A stretch of DNA of 64,000 nt from Massilia arenae (GTDB taxonomy: Bacteria; Pseudomonadota; Gammaproteobacteria; Burkholderiales; Burkholderiaceae_D): positions 217,109 through 281,108 of the forward strand of contig NZ_VPFD01000002.1 of the NCBI RefSeq assembly GCF_008014745.1, in the 5' to 3' direction. Under the pieces are notes generated by a model. The model saw only the letters and a list, made by a program, of their open reading frames with translations, made no database searches and had not been told where the DNA came from. Position numbers and translations under genes: made by a program. Shown here one piece after another: positions 36,111 through 47,289 of the stretch; position 1 is the stretch's first letter, and every line of letters begins with the position of its first letter.

Positions 36111-37907
36111 GTGATTCCGCAAACTTTCATCACCGATTTACTCAACCGTGTCGACATCGTCGACATCGTCGGCCGCTACGTCCAGCTCAAGAAGGGCGGG
36201 GCCAACTTCATGGGCCTGTGCCCATTCCATAACGAAAAATCCCCCAGCTTCACGGTCAGCCCGACCAAGCAGTTCTATCACTGCTTCGGCTGCGGCGCCC
36301 ATGGCACCGCGATCGGCTTCCTGATTGAGTACTCGGGCATGGGCTTCGTCGATGCCGTCAAGGACCTGGCCCAGAACGCGGGCATGATCGTGCCCGATGC
36401 CGACGACCGGATCCCGCCGGCCCAGCGCGCCGCCCAGCAAGCGCAGACGCTGGCCATGACCGATGCGCTGACCCAGGCCTGCAATTTTTATCGCGCCCAG
36501 TTGCGCGAAGCGCCGAGCGCCATCGCCTACCTCAAGAACCGGGGCCTGACGGGGGAGGTGGCTGCCCGCTTCGGCATGGGCTACGCGCCATCTGGCTGGG
36601 ACGGCCTGCGCTCGATCTTCCCCGACTACGATGCCCACGTGCTGGTCGAGTCCGGCCTGGTGATCGACAAGGTCGACGAGCAGGGCAATCACCAGCGCCG
36701 CTACGACCGCTTCCGCGAGCGCGTGATGTTTCCGATTCGCAACACCAAGGGCCAGGTGATCGGCTTCGGCGGTCGCGTGCTCGACGGCGGCGAACCGAAA
36801 TACCTGAACTCGCCCGAAACGCCGCTGTTCCAGAAAGGCCTCGAACTGTACGGCCTGTTCGAGGCGCGCCAGGCGATCCGCGACGCCGGCTATGTGCTGG
36901 TGACCGAAGGCTATATGGACGTCGTCGCGCTGGCCCAGCTTGGCTTCCCGCAAGCGGTCGCCACCCTCGGCACAGCCTGCACCACGACCCACGTGCAAAA
37001 GCTGTTGCGCCAGACCGACGACGTGATCTTCAGCTTCGACGGCGACAAGGCCGGCCGCCGCGCGGCGCGCCGCGCGCTAGAGGCCTGCCTGCCGCAGGTA
37101 AGCGACGATAAGACGATCAAGTTCCTGTTCTTGCCACAGGAACACGACCCGGACAGCTTCGTGCGCGAGCGCGGAGCCGAAGCCTTCGAGCAAGAGATTG
37201 CCGATGCGATGCCGCTGTCGCAATTCCTGCTGCGCGAAGTGACGCAGGAACATGACCTCGACACGCCGGAAGGGCGCGCCCACGCCCAGTTCGAGGCCAA
37301 GCCGCTGCTGCAGGCGATGACGCCGTCGAGCCTGCGCCTGCAGATCGTGCGCGGCCTGGCCAGCATGACCCAATCGACGCCGTCGGAGATCGAAAGCCTG
37401 TTCGAGTTGTCCAAGCCGGTGGCGACCGTGCGCCGCGCGCCGCCGCGCCAGGGGCGGCCCGAGCCGGTGGGGCTCGAGCTCAAGATGCTGCGCATCCTGG
37501 TTGCGCACCCGCACCTGGCCCTGCAGCTCGACGAGCAGGCGCTGAAGGCCTTCGATTATTTTGGAGAGGAAAGTTCTGATCGCCTGCGCCACCTGGTCGA
37601 GACCGCGCAGGCCTTGGGCGAACACGGCACCTTCGCGGCCCTGTCCCAGCAGCTCAGGGAAGTGACGAACGAATACGATGCGATGATCGCCGAAATCGCC
37701 GCGGAACCGGAAAATGAGGTCGATGGAGACCGCATTGTTCTGTTAAGTTCTGTGCGGCAGATCAAGGTGGATTCGTTAAAGCAGGAGCTTAACCAGTTGT
37801 TTTCTTCTGGTTTGACCCCAGATCAGGTGAGTGCTCGCTACCGCGAGATTGTTGCTCAGCAGGACCTTCTGGCCCGCGAGGCCGCTGCCGAGATGGCACC
37901 CCGATGA
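36111..37907 (+). CDS. dnaG: DNA primase DnaG
   Basis: DnaG makes the RNA primers for replication. The 598-residue protein has a CHC2 zinc-binding domain (CPFHNEKSPSF and FHCFGC-type YHCFGCGAHG at about 40-66), a TOPRIM catalytic core with Glu in VLVTEGYMDVVAL and acidic pair in FSFDGDKAGRRA, and a C-terminal helicase-binding domain that interacts with DnaB. The GTG at 36111 is the start. The spacing to rpoD (210 bp) contains a separate rpoD promoter. Confidence 0.97.
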   Translation: MIPQTFITDLLNRVDIVDIVGRYVQLKKGGANFMGLCPFHNEKSPSFTVSPTKQFYHCFGCGAHGTAIGFLIEYSGMGFVDAVKDLAQNAGMIVPDADDRIPPAQRAAQQAQTLAMTDALTQACNFYRAQLREAPSAIAYLKNRGLTGEVAARFGMGYAPSGWDGLRSIFPDYDAHVLVESGLVIDKVDEQGNHQRRYDRFRERVMFPIRNTKGQVIGFGGRVLDGGEPKYLNSPETPLFQKGLELYGLFEARQAIRDAGYVLVTEGYMDVVALAQLGFPQAVATLGTACTTTHVQKLLRQTDDVIFSFDGDKAGRRAARRALEACLPQVSDDKTIKFLFLPQEHDPDSFVRERGAEAFEQEIADAMPLSQFLLREVTQEHDLDTPEGRAHAQFEAKPLLQAMTPSSLRLQIVRGLASMTQSTPSEIESLFELSKPVATVRRAPPRQGRPEPVGLELKMLRILVAHPHLALQLDEQALKAFDYFGEESSDRLRHLVETAQALGEHGTFAALSQQLREVTNEYDAMIAEIAAEPENEVDGDRIVLLSSVRQIKVDSLKQELNQLFSSGLTPDQVSARYREIVAQQDLLAREAAAEMAPR

Positions 37908-37964
37908 TCACCTGGCTCCGCCCTGGACGCCCAGGCGCTCGCAACTGGAAAAAGGTGGGGTGCG

Positions 37965-37973
37965 TGCTATAAT
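37965..37973 (+). promoter_or_regulatory. Probable rpoD promoter, extended -10
   Basis: TGCTATAAT with a perfect TATAAT hexamer (37968-37973) and TG one base upstream. No good -35 is present at 17 nt. The TSS near 37980 would give a ~135-nt leader before the GTG at 38118. The position just after dnaG agrees with the separate rpoD promoters known in the macromolecular-synthesis operon. Confidence 0.55.
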
Positions 37974-38117
37974 AAAACGCTAACTATTGCAACTGTTGAA
38001 ACCCTTTTCGGTTCAATTGGACGCGTGGTGTTTCAGTTAGCGAGGCCCATGGATTTGTGCCTGCAGGATGATGTAAGGTAACAAAACTTTATTTTAACCA
38101 TCGTAAAGTTAGTCGTT

Positions 38118-40397
<2,280 letters not shown>

Positions 40398-40513
40398 TTA
40401 GTCGTGAAGGCTTGACGTACCTGCAGTAAAGGCAATATGCTCTCGCCACTTCGCTCATCGGGTGTCAAGCCGGTGAGCAGGTGGCGAGTTCTACTTCCAC
40501 CGTTCCAGTTTCT

Positions 40514-40592
<79 letters not shown>

Positions 40593-40600
40593 AAAAAAAC

Positions 40601-40640
40601 AAGGCTTACGCGAATTTCCCGCGTAAGCCTTTTGTGTTTC
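40601..40640. terminator. Bidirectional terminator between tRNA-Ile2 and methyltransferase
   Basis: A perfect 12-bp stem (AAGGCTTACGCG and its complement) with a 7-nt loop. The forward side is followed by TTGTGTTT and the reverse side by eight T (the A tract at 40592-40599), so it can end both the tRNA transcript and the convergent methyltransferase transcript. Confidence 0.9.
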
Positions 40641-40691
40641 CGGACCAGTTCCGGTCTCGTAAAGGCGTCAGCCTCGATTCGCTGCGCAGGT

Positions 40692-41558
40692 TTAGGCAAG
40701 CCTGCCCATGACGAATGTCGCTATCGGCCCCACATCCACTTCGATATCGACATACCCGCGCGCACGAAGCAGCGCTTCGAGTTGCGCGGCTTGCGTGACT
40801 TCGCCCCCACTACGCAGCGTGCGCAAGGACGACATCACCGCCATGAACGGCTCATCCGGCCTGGTGTACAACGGCGCAATCAGCCAGCCCCCGCTGCACG
40901 ACGCGGCCGCAATCCGGTCGATCGCCTGTTCGAGCACCGACAGTGTCATGAACATGGTGGGAAGCCATGCCAGCGTATAGCGCGGACCGGGATCGAGTTC
41001 GGTCACGTCGAGACGGCGCAGCTGGATGCGCCCTGCGTGTGCGCTGGCCGCCACGTTTTCGGCGGCGAGACGCAATGCGGGTTCCCAGATGTCGATCGCG
41101 TCGACATCGAGTTCAGGACATGTCTGCGCGGCCCGCAGCGCAACGCCGCCGACCCCCGTGCCGACATCGAGAAACACGCCATCCAGCGCCGCCTGCAAGG
41201 AAGGCCGTGTGCTGGCAAGGCCCAGTATGCGGTCGAATGCATTGCTGGAGGCGCGCCCCATCGCCTGGAGAAGGTCCTGGTCTTCAACTTTCCATGAGGC
41301 CGTGCGACCGGGTTTCCTGAACAATTCGCTGCTTTCCACGAACGCCATCTCGATCTCGACGAGCAGCGGCGCGATCTCGGCGTGGTCGAGGTCCGTCAAG
41401 GCATCGCCCAGCGCCAGACGCACACCGTCCCTGATCTGCTCCTCGATAGCGTTATCGGCGCCCGCGCCGGAACGCAGCTTGAGCGCCGCGCCGATCACCG
41501 CCAGCATCCGCGCAGCGCGAGCAAGTTCGTGGATGCGGTGAGAAATGGCTGCTGACAC
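40692..41558 (-). CDS. Class I SAM-dependent methyltransferase
   Basis: A 288-residue protein with N-terminal ~110 residues of helices and a Rossmann methyltransferase domain: motif I LDVGTGVGGVALRAAQTCPE, acidic motif around VDAIDIWEPALRLA (Asp binding the ribose), and LRRLDVTELDPG. The GTG at 41558 has GGGAG 7 nt upstream and is preferred over more distant starts to 41879. The substrate is unknown; nothing nearby suggests one. Confidence 0.8.
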   Translation of the reverse strand: MSAAISHRIHELARAARMLAVIGAALKLRSGAGADNAIEEQIRDGVRLALGDALTDLDHAEIAPLLVEIEMAFVESSELFRKPGRTASWKVEDQDLLQAMGRASSNAFDRILGLASTRPSLQAALDGVFLDVGTGVGGVALRAAQTCPELDVDAIDIWEPALRLAAENVAASAHAGRIQLRRLDVTELDPGPRYTLAWLPTMFMTLSVLEQAIDRIAAASCSGGWLIAPLYTRPDEPFMAVMSSLRTLRSGGEVTQAAQLEALLRARGYVDIEVDVGPIATFVMGRLA

Positions 41559-41795
41559 GTAATACTCCCTGGATCGCGTTGAGACTACAAAGGCATGGAA
41601 CGTCACAACCAGATACGCACGCATGCCACGACCGGATGCGCCATGCGACGCCATTGCTGAAGACGTAACAGTCAATTGCGTCGGGCGCCGATTCTCCTCC
41701 CAGCCCGGCCGCGCCATACTGTTAGCGTTACCTCCCACGGGTAACTCCCTCAGCGCCGCTCCATTCACAAGCAATGAACCTGAAAGAGGATGATC

Positions 41796-42791
41796 ATGAC
41801 CGCTCTTCGTTTCCATCGCGTGGGCCTCGCGCTCACCGCCTGCGCGACGCTGTTTGCCGCGCTGATCCAGCCCGTCCACGGCGCCGCGCCGGCTCCGGCA
41901 AAGCCGGCGTCACAGGCCGCCGCCGCCGTCAGCTACCACAAGGTCGACGTCGATGGCGTCAAGATCTTCTACCGCGAAGCCGGCCCGAAGAACGCTCCGG
42001 CCATCCTGCTGCTGCATGGTTTCCCGACCTCGTCCCACATGTTCCGCGAGCTGATCCCGAAGCTGTCCGACCGCTACCGCGTGATCGCGCCCGACTTTCC
42101 CGGCTACGGCCAGAGCGACCAGCCGCCGATGGACCGCTATACCTACAGCTTCGACAACCTGGCTGCCACCATCGACAAGTTCACCACCAAGGTCGGCCTC
42201 ACCCGCTACGCCATGTACGTGATGGACTATGGCGCGCCGATCGGCTATCGGCTGGCGGCAGCCCATCCCGAACGGATCAGCGCCATCGTGGTCCAGAACG
42301 GCAATGCCTATGACGAGGGGCTGGACAACCCGTTCTGGGTGCCGGCCAAGGCCTACTGGAAGGACAAGAGCGAAGCCAATGCGGCCAAGCTGCGCCCCCT
42401 GTTCGAGTTCGACGCTACACGCTGGCAGTATTCCGAAGGCTATCGCGACCCGGCCAGCCACGTCAGTCCCGATTCCGCCGTGATCGACCAGGCCTATATG
42501 GACCGCCCCGGCAACAAGGCGATCCAGCTCGAGATGTTCTACAGCTACGGCACCAACCCGCCGCTGTATCCGGGCTGGCAGGCCTACTTCCGCAAGCACC
42601 AGCCGCCGATGCTGATCGTGTGGGGCAAGAACGACAAGATCTTCCCGGTCGAAGGCGCGAGTCCCTATCTGCGCGACCTGCCGAAGGCCGAGCTGCACCT
42701 GTTTGACACCGGCCACTTCGCGCTGGAAGAAGACGGCGAGCAGATCGCACGCCTGATGCGCGACTTCCTCGGGCGCACGGTCAAGCGCTGA
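41796..42791 (+). CDS. Secreted alpha/beta hydrolase, epoxide hydrolase/dehalogenase-like
   Basis: A 331-residue protein. A signal peptide ([20 protein letters not shown]) suggests export. The mature domain has the oxyanion [26 protein letters not shown], and the nucleophile elbow [13 protein letters not shown] with Asp, not Ser, which points to the epoxide hydrolase/haloalkane dehalogenase branch. The later acid (GKNDKIF) and His ([10 protein letters not shown]) complete the triad. GAGG is placed 6 nt before the ATG at 41796; an ATG at 41790 is too near. The true substrate is unknown. Confidence 0.88.
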   Translation: MTALRFHRVGLALTACATLFAALIQPVHGAAPAPAKPASQAAAAVSYHKVDVDGVKIFYREAGPKNAPAILLLHGFPTSSHMFRELIPKLSDRYRVIAPDFPGYGQSDQPPMDRYTYSFDNLAATIDKFTTKVGLTRYAMYVMDYGAPIGYRLAAAHPERISAIVVQNGNAYDEGLDNPFWVPAKAYWKDKSEANAAKLRPLFEFDATRWQYSEGYRDPASHVSPDSAVIDQAYMDRPGNKAIQLEMFYSYGTNPPLYPGWQAYFRKHQPPMLIVWGKNDKIFPVEGASPYLRDLPKAELHLFDTGHFALEEDGEQIARLMRDFLGRTVKR

Positions 42792-42855
42792 GCCGGCCCG
42801 CCTGGGGCAGGTGGCATAATGACGCCCATCGACCACCCGTCCCAGGAAGGCGCGC

Positions 42856-43458
42856 ATGACCGGCAACGCCAGAGCAGAGCAGCAAATCACCGTCAACGAC
42901 ATCGAGGTCGGCATGCGCGTCTACGAAGCGCTGGCGCACCACGCAAGGACGGGGCTGGGCGCGCCGATCGGCTACAAGGACTTGCTGACCCTGGCGCGCT
43001 CGCTACACGCGAAGGACGCGGTGCTCGGCCGGGCGGTCCCGATCGGGATCGGCATGAAGCTGCGTTTCGTCGACGCCTTCTGCGCCGCCCATGCCTGTCC
43101 CAGGCTGTCGAGCCTTGCGGTCGACCAGGAGAGCATGCTGCCGGCCAAGGGATACGACGGCGATTGGGAGGCCGACCGGCGCGCCGCCGCCGCATTCGAC
43201 TGGTCGAACGCCGATGCGCAACTGCCGGCCTTCGCCAGCGCCCAGCGCGCCGCCGTGCCGGCCCGCCTGAAGCCGCGCAAGGAGCGCCCGGCCGACGTGT
43301 CCTGGTATGCCTATTTCTGCTCGCACCGCAAGGAGTGCGAGTGGATCGGCCAGGAAGACAAGCAGGAAATCATCAACCTGATCATGGCCGGCCTGGATCC
43401 GGAAACCGCGCTCCGGCGGGTCAAGGCGGCCAGGGCCGACGCCGCCGGCCCCACCTGA
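42856..43458 (+). CDS. Hypothetical protein, family not recognised
   Basis: A 200-residue soluble protein. GGAAGG precedes the ATG by 6 nt. It starts with a helix-rich segment (EVGMRVYEALAHHARTGLGA, GYKDLLTLARSLHAKDAVLG) resembling a small winged or helix-turn-helix domain used as a start domain in alkyltransferase-like and some phage proteins, and has later Cys/His (FCAAHACP, WYAYFCSHRKECEW). No function can be assigned. It is convergent with the HAF operon, 10 bp apart. Confidence 0.6.
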   Translation: MTGNARAEQQITVNDIEVGMRVYEALAHHARTGLGAPIGYKDLLTLARSLHAKDAVLGRAVPIGIGMKLRFVDAFCAAHACPRLSSLAVDQESMLPAKGYDGDWEADRRAAAAFDWSNADAQLPAFASAQRAAVPARLKPRKERPADVSWYAYFCSHRKECEWIGQEDKQEIINLIMAGLDPETALRRVKAARADAAGPT

Positions 43459-43468
43459 GCGGCATGAA

Positions 43469-44638
43469 TTACTGGGCCACAGGTTTCGCCACCTCTTTCG
43501 CGATGCCTTCTGCTTCCTCCTGCGCCCGCTTAGCCGCAGCCTGCGGCGACAGCGGCGCCTCCAACGACGGCTCTTCGTCATGTTCTGCAGGCGGCACCGC
43601 ATCCGCGTGCGGCTTGATCAGGTCGAGCCGCACCGCGTACCGTACCCCATTGCGATAGGCATTGGCCGCGATCTGTCCCGCATCGTTGATGGCGCGCGGA
43701 TCGCTGATGTCCCACCCCGAGGCGGGATTGATCAGCGCGTTCAGGCTCTGCATCTTCTTGCCGCGCCAGATGAAGCCGGACAGGTGATCGCTGCCGCCGA
43801 CGATGTGGCCGCGGTTGTTGATGCCGTTGCCTCCGCTCGAGCGCTCCACGGTGGGCGGGCGGCCGTCGATGTCGATCAGGCGCCCGCGGCTGTACAGGAA
43901 GGCGACCCGGTTGCGGAAGAAGGTCGGCACCCCGGCGTAGCCGGTGGCCTGGCCGCGGTCGTTGATGGACAGCGCGCCGTTGGGCGTCCAGCCAAAGTCG
44001 CCCAGGTCGCGCATCTTGCCCTTGGTCCAAATAAAGGAACGCAATGGCTGGTCGGGGAAGGTCAGCGGACCGGATTCGCCGGCGATCTGGTTCTTGTTGT
44101 TGAGGGAAGCGGAGAAGGTGATCGGATTTGTGCCGGGGAAGTCGTTGGGCAGGTCGCCGATATCCGTCAGCGCGCCATTCGGCGCGCGCAGGAAGCTGCT
44201 GATGCCTTCATTGAAGGGCGTATCCGACGCGTAGGCCGTGATGTAGCCGGCATTGTTGATGTCGCGCCAGGTGGTGAACCTGCCGCCGATGACGCCGATG
44301 TCGCGTAATCTGGCGCAGTCGTAGACGAAGCCGCGCTGCTGGCCGCCGCTGGTGGTCCACTGGCCCAACACCTGGCCCTTGTCGTTGATGGCGACGGCGA
44401 CGCTGGCCGTGCCTTTCAGTCTGCCCAGGTCCACCAGGCCCTTGCCGCGATTGAGGAAGGCGTGGTTCACCGTGGGCGTATAGGGATAGTAGCCGACCAC
44501 CACGCCGGCGCTGTTGATGTCGGCGGCCGTGCTGTTGGCCGGCCCCACCACCGTGACCTTGTACTCGGGGTAGGCCGAGGCCGCGCCGGCCAGGGTGAAC
44601 GACATCACGACCAGTGACAGGCGATGACGCAAGTGCAT
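43469..44638 (-). CDS. HAF-repeat secreted protein 1 (last of three tandem paralogues)
   Basis: A 389-residue exported protein (signal peptide HLRHRLSLVVMSFTLAGAAS, cleavage after ASA-Y). The mature part has about six HAF-type repeats: HAFLNRGKGLVDLGRL, RGFVYDCARLRDIGVIG, SSFLRAPNGALTDIGDLP, RSFIWTKGKMRDLGDFG, VAFLYSRGRLIDIDG and SGFIWRGKKMQSLNALI, separated by INxxGxVxG units such as INNRGHIVGG. Such repeats (TIGR02913-type) are predicted to fold as a beta-propeller. The C-terminus is Ala/Glu-rich and ends EVAKPVAQ. GGAG is 6 nt before the ATG. Function unknown; likely periplasmic or surface-exposed. Confidence 0.85.
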   Translation of the reverse strand: MHLRHRLSLVVMSFTLAGAASAYPEYKVTVVGPANSTAADINSAGVVVGYYPYTPTVNHAFLNRGKGLVDLGRLKGTASVAVAINDKGQVLGQWTTSGGQQRGFVYDCARLRDIGVIGGRFTTWRDINNAGYITAYASDTPFNEGISSFLRAPNGALTDIGDLPNDFPGTNPITFSASLNNKNQIAGESGPLTFPDQPLRSFIWTKGKMRDLGDFGWTPNGALSINDRGQATGYAGVPTFFRNRVAFLYSRGRLIDIDGRPPTVERSSGGNGINNRGHIVGGSDHLSGFIWRGKKMQSLNALINPASGWDISDPRAINDAGQIAANAYRNGVRYAVRLDLIKPHADAVPPAEHDEEPSLEAPLSPQAAAKRAQEEAEGIAKEVAKPVAQ

Positions 44639-44673
44639 GACGATCTCCTTGGGTTGGTAATGAGAGGGGAAAC

Positions 44674-45837
44674 TTACTGCGCGACCGGCCGCACCACCTC
44701 GCGTTCCTGGGCCTGCGCCTCGGCCTTGGCCAGCGCCGCCTCCAGCGCCGGCGAGGCCGGGAAGGCCAGCAGTTCGGCCCGGGCCTCGGGGTCCAGCGCC
44801 GGCGCCGTGTCGACATGTGGGCGGATCAGGTCCAGGCGCACCGCGTAGCGCACGCCGTTGCGGCCGGCGACGGCCGCGATCTGGCCGGCGTCATTGATGG
44901 CGATCGGGTTGCTGATGTCCCAGCCCGATGCCGGATCGATCAGCGCGTTGAGGCTCTCCATGCGCTTGCCGCGCCAGATGAAACCCGACAGGTGGCTGCT
45001 GGTGCCGACCACGTGGCCGCGGTTGTTGATGCCGTTGCCGCTGCTGAACTTGTACTCGGTGGCCGGGCGGGTATCGAGCATGACCATGCGTCCGTGGCTG
45101 TACAGGAAAGCGGAGCTGTCGCGCGGCCCTGCGGGCAGGTATGCCTCGCCGGCGATCTGGCCGCGGTCGTTGATCGCGTGTCCCGTATTGGGCGTCGAAC
45201 CCAGGTCGCCCAGGTCGCGAATCGTGCCGTTCTTCCAGACGAAGGCGCGGTATCCCGGCTCCGGGGTGTTGAAGCGCCCGGACCGGCCGGTGATCTGGTT
45301 GCGGTTATTGAGCGCGGTGGGGACGGTTTGCGGTGCGCCGCTGCCGTCCCAGGGAATCTCGCCCAGGTGGGTGAAGGCGCCGTTCGGCGCGCGCAGGTAG
45401 CCGCGTATCTCGCCGGTCTCGGCGGCCCCGGCCGCGCTGATGTAGCCGGCATCGTTGATGTCGGTGTAGGTCGTGAACTTGCCGGGAATCGGGGCGATGT
45501 CGCGCGCCTTGCCGCAGGCATAGATGAAGCCGCGCTGCCGTCCGTCGGCGGTGCTCCAGTTGCCGACCACTTCGCCGCGTTCGTTGATGCCCGTGGCAAC
45601 GCTCGATACGCCCTTCAGGGCGCCCAGGTCGACCAGGCCTTTGCCGCGGTTGAGGAAGGCGCGCCGCCGCTCGCCGCCGACCGGATAGCTGCCGACCACC
45701 ACGCCGGCGTTGTTGATGCCGTGGACCCAGCTGTTGGCCGGGCCGACCACCGTCACCCGGTATTCGGGGTAGGCCCAGGCACTGCCGGCCACGGTGAACG
45801 ACAGCAGGACCAGCGACAGGCGATGATGCAGATACAT
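44674..45837 (-). CDS. HAF-repeat secreted protein 2 (middle of three tandem paralogues)
   Basis: A 387-residue paralogue of the flanking genes. Signal peptide YLHHRLSLVLLSFTVAGSAW with cleavage after WA, then YPEYRVTVVGPANSW as in its sisters. HAF repeats include RAFLNRGKGLVDLGALKG, RGFIYACGKARDIAPI, RGYLRAPNGAFTHLGEIP, RAFVWKNGTIRDLGDLGS and SGFIWRGKRMESLNALID, with INNRGHVVG-type separators. It ends EVVRPVAQ after an Ala/Glu/Lys helix. GAGGAG is 6-7 nt before the ATG at 45837, better than the in-frame ATG at 45873 that overlaps the preceding gene. Gap to gene 3 is 32 nt and to gene 1 is 35 nt. Confidence 0.85.
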   Translation of the reverse strand: MYLHHRLSLVLLSFTVAGSAWAYPEYRVTVVGPANSWVHGINNAGVVVGSYPVGGERRRAFLNRGKGLVDLGALKGVSSVATGINERGEVVGNWSTADGRQRGFIYACGKARDIAPIPGKFTTYTDINDAGYISAAGAAETGEIRGYLRAPNGAFTHLGEIPWDGSGAPQTVPTALNNRNQITGRSGRFNTPEPGYRAFVWKNGTIRDLGDLGSTPNTGHAINDRGQIAGEAYLPAGPRDSSAFLYSHGRMVMLDTRPATEYKFSSGNGINNRGHVVGTSSHLSGFIWRGKRMESLNALIDPASGWDISNPIAINDAGQIAAVAGRNGVRYAVRLDLIRPHVDTAPALDPEARAELLAFPASPALEAALAKAEAQAQEREVVRPVAQ

Positions 45838-45869
45838 GACGATCTCCTCGATGAATGAGAGTGGCGGCC

Positions 45870-47021
45870 TCATTGCGCAACCGGTTGCACGATCTCCCGC
45901 GCCTGCCCTTCGGCCTCGGCCCGCGCCAAGGCCGCCGCCTGCGCCGACGATTGCGCCGTGGCCGCCGCCACCTCGGCCGCCTGGTCGGCATCCAGCGCCG
46001 GATCCGCCAGGCCGTGCGGCCGGATCAGGTCGAGCCGGATCGCATACTGCACGCCGTTGCGGATGGCGGTGGCGGCGATCTGGCCGGCATCGTTGATGGC
46101 CTGTGCATCCGTGATGTTCCAGCCGGGTTTGGGATCGACCAGCGCGTTCAGCCCCTGCATCCGCTTGCCGCGCCAGACGAAGCCCTGCAGGTGGTCGCTA
46201 TAGCCGACGATATGGCCATGGTGGTTGATGCCGAATCCTTCGCTATACCTCGGCTCGATGGCGGTGCGGTTATCGATGCTCTCCAGGCGTCCATTGCTGT
46301 ACAGGTAGGCCACGCGGTCGTGCACGCCGCCGGCGAGGACCGCGGCGAAACCCGTGGCCTGGCCACGGTCGTTGATCGCATTGGCGCTGTTGGGCGTCAG
46401 CCCGAAGTCGCCCAGGTCGCGCAGCGTGCCCCTGGTCCAGATGACGGCGCGGTACGGTTGCTCCGGGAACGCCAGCGGCCCCGATTTGCCGGCGACCTGG
46501 TTGCGGTTGTTCAGCGCGTAGACCTGGGTGATCGGGTGCTCGACAGGCAGGTGGCCGATGGCCGTCAAGCGGCCGTTCGGCGCGCGCAGGTGACTGCTCG
46601 GGTCGCTGTCGGTGTAGCTGGTGGCGATCGTATAACCCGCATTGTTGATGTCGCTGTAGACCGAGCCGCTGCCGATCACGCCGATATCGCGTTGCCTGCC
46701 GCAGGAATAGATGAAGCCGCGCAGCTGGCCGCCGGCGCCGACCCAGTTGCCGAGCACCTCGCCCTTGTCGTTGACGGCCACCGCGCCGCTCGACGTGCCC
46801 AGCGCGCCCAGCCTGACCAGGCCCTTGCCGCGGTTGATGAAGCCGTGAGTGGCGCCGCCCACCGGATAACTGCCGACCACGGCGCCGGCCCCGTTGATGT
46901 CGGCGGCGCTGCTGCCAGGCGGGCCGACGATCGTTACCCGGTACTCGGGGTAGGCGCAGGCGGCGCCGGCCACGGCGAAGGACAGCAGGAACAGCGCGAT
47001 GCGATGAGGCGTGTGCCGCAT
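45870..47021 (-). CDS. HAF-repeat secreted protein 3 (first of three tandem paralogues)
   Basis: A 383-residue paralogue, the promoter-proximal gene of the operon. Signal peptide RHTPHRIALFLLSFAVAGAA, cleavage after ACA, then YPEYRVTIVGPPGSS. Repeats include HGFINRGKGLVRLGAL, RGFIYSCGRQRDIGVIG, SSHLRAPNGRLTAIGHLP, RAVIWTRGTLRDLGDFG, VAYLYSNGRLESIDN and QGFVWRGKRMQGLNALV. It ends EIVQPVAQ. AAGGAG lies 7 nt before the ATG at 47021 and forms part of a 15-bp palindrome. Same strand as, and 268 bp downstream of, the two-component genes. Confidence 0.85.
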   Translation of the reverse strand: MRHTPHRIALFLLSFAVAGAACAYPEYRVTIVGPPGSSAADINGAGAVVGSYPVGGATHGFINRGKGLVRLGALGTSSGAVAVNDKGEVLGNWVGAGGQLRGFIYSCGRQRDIGVIGSGSVYSDINNAGYTIATSYTDSDPSSHLRAPNGRLTAIGHLPVEHPITQVYALNNRNQVAGKSGPLAFPEQPYRAVIWTRGTLRDLGDFGLTPNSANAINDRGQATGFAAVLAGGVHDRVAYLYSNGRLESIDNRTAIEPRYSEGFGINHHGHIVGYSDHLQGFVWRGKRMQGLNALVDPKPGWNITDAQAINDAGQIAATAIRNGVQYAIRLDLIRPHGLADPALDADQAAEVAAATAQSSAQAAALARAEAEGQAREIVQPVAQ

Positions 47022-47289
47022 AACAATTCTCCTTGTTAAACAAGGGCTTGCGTCGATTTGGCGGGCCCGTCGATCAACTTACGCCGTCGCCGTACGCTGG
47101 CTTTGGCGCCGCACAAGCCGGGCAGACGGGCGCCGGCCGCGCATGCCGAATCGATCAGCATGCGCGGCGAATGGGTTGGCGGATGGAATGGGAATGCTGG
47201 CCGTTAGCGTGTGCCGACGTCGTTCCCGCCCTCGCCGGGCGCCTTGGCGGGAAGTCGTTACCTCCAGTGCAGGTAACGACATGTCTTAG
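47022..47289 (-). promoter_or_regulatory. Upstream region of the HAF operon with inverted repeats
   Basis: No gene is seen. The region holds a 15-bp palindrome CCTTGTTTAACAAGG (47031-47045), whose one arm contains the ribosome site of the first HAF gene; a REP-like hairpin around 47220-47252 (TTCCCGCC / GGCGGGAA); and a 10-bp inverted repeat GTCGTTACCT / AGGTAACGAC (47254-47280) directly after the kinase stop. The last could be a terminator without a T tract or an operator. Their roles are inferred from position only. Confidence 0.45.

Noticed and set aside
40436..40505. 8-bp inverted repeat (CTCGCCAC / GTGGCGAG) between rpoD and tRNA-Ile2, considered as rpoD terminator.
   Set aside because: The loop is about 40 nt and no T tract follows, so a terminator is not supported.
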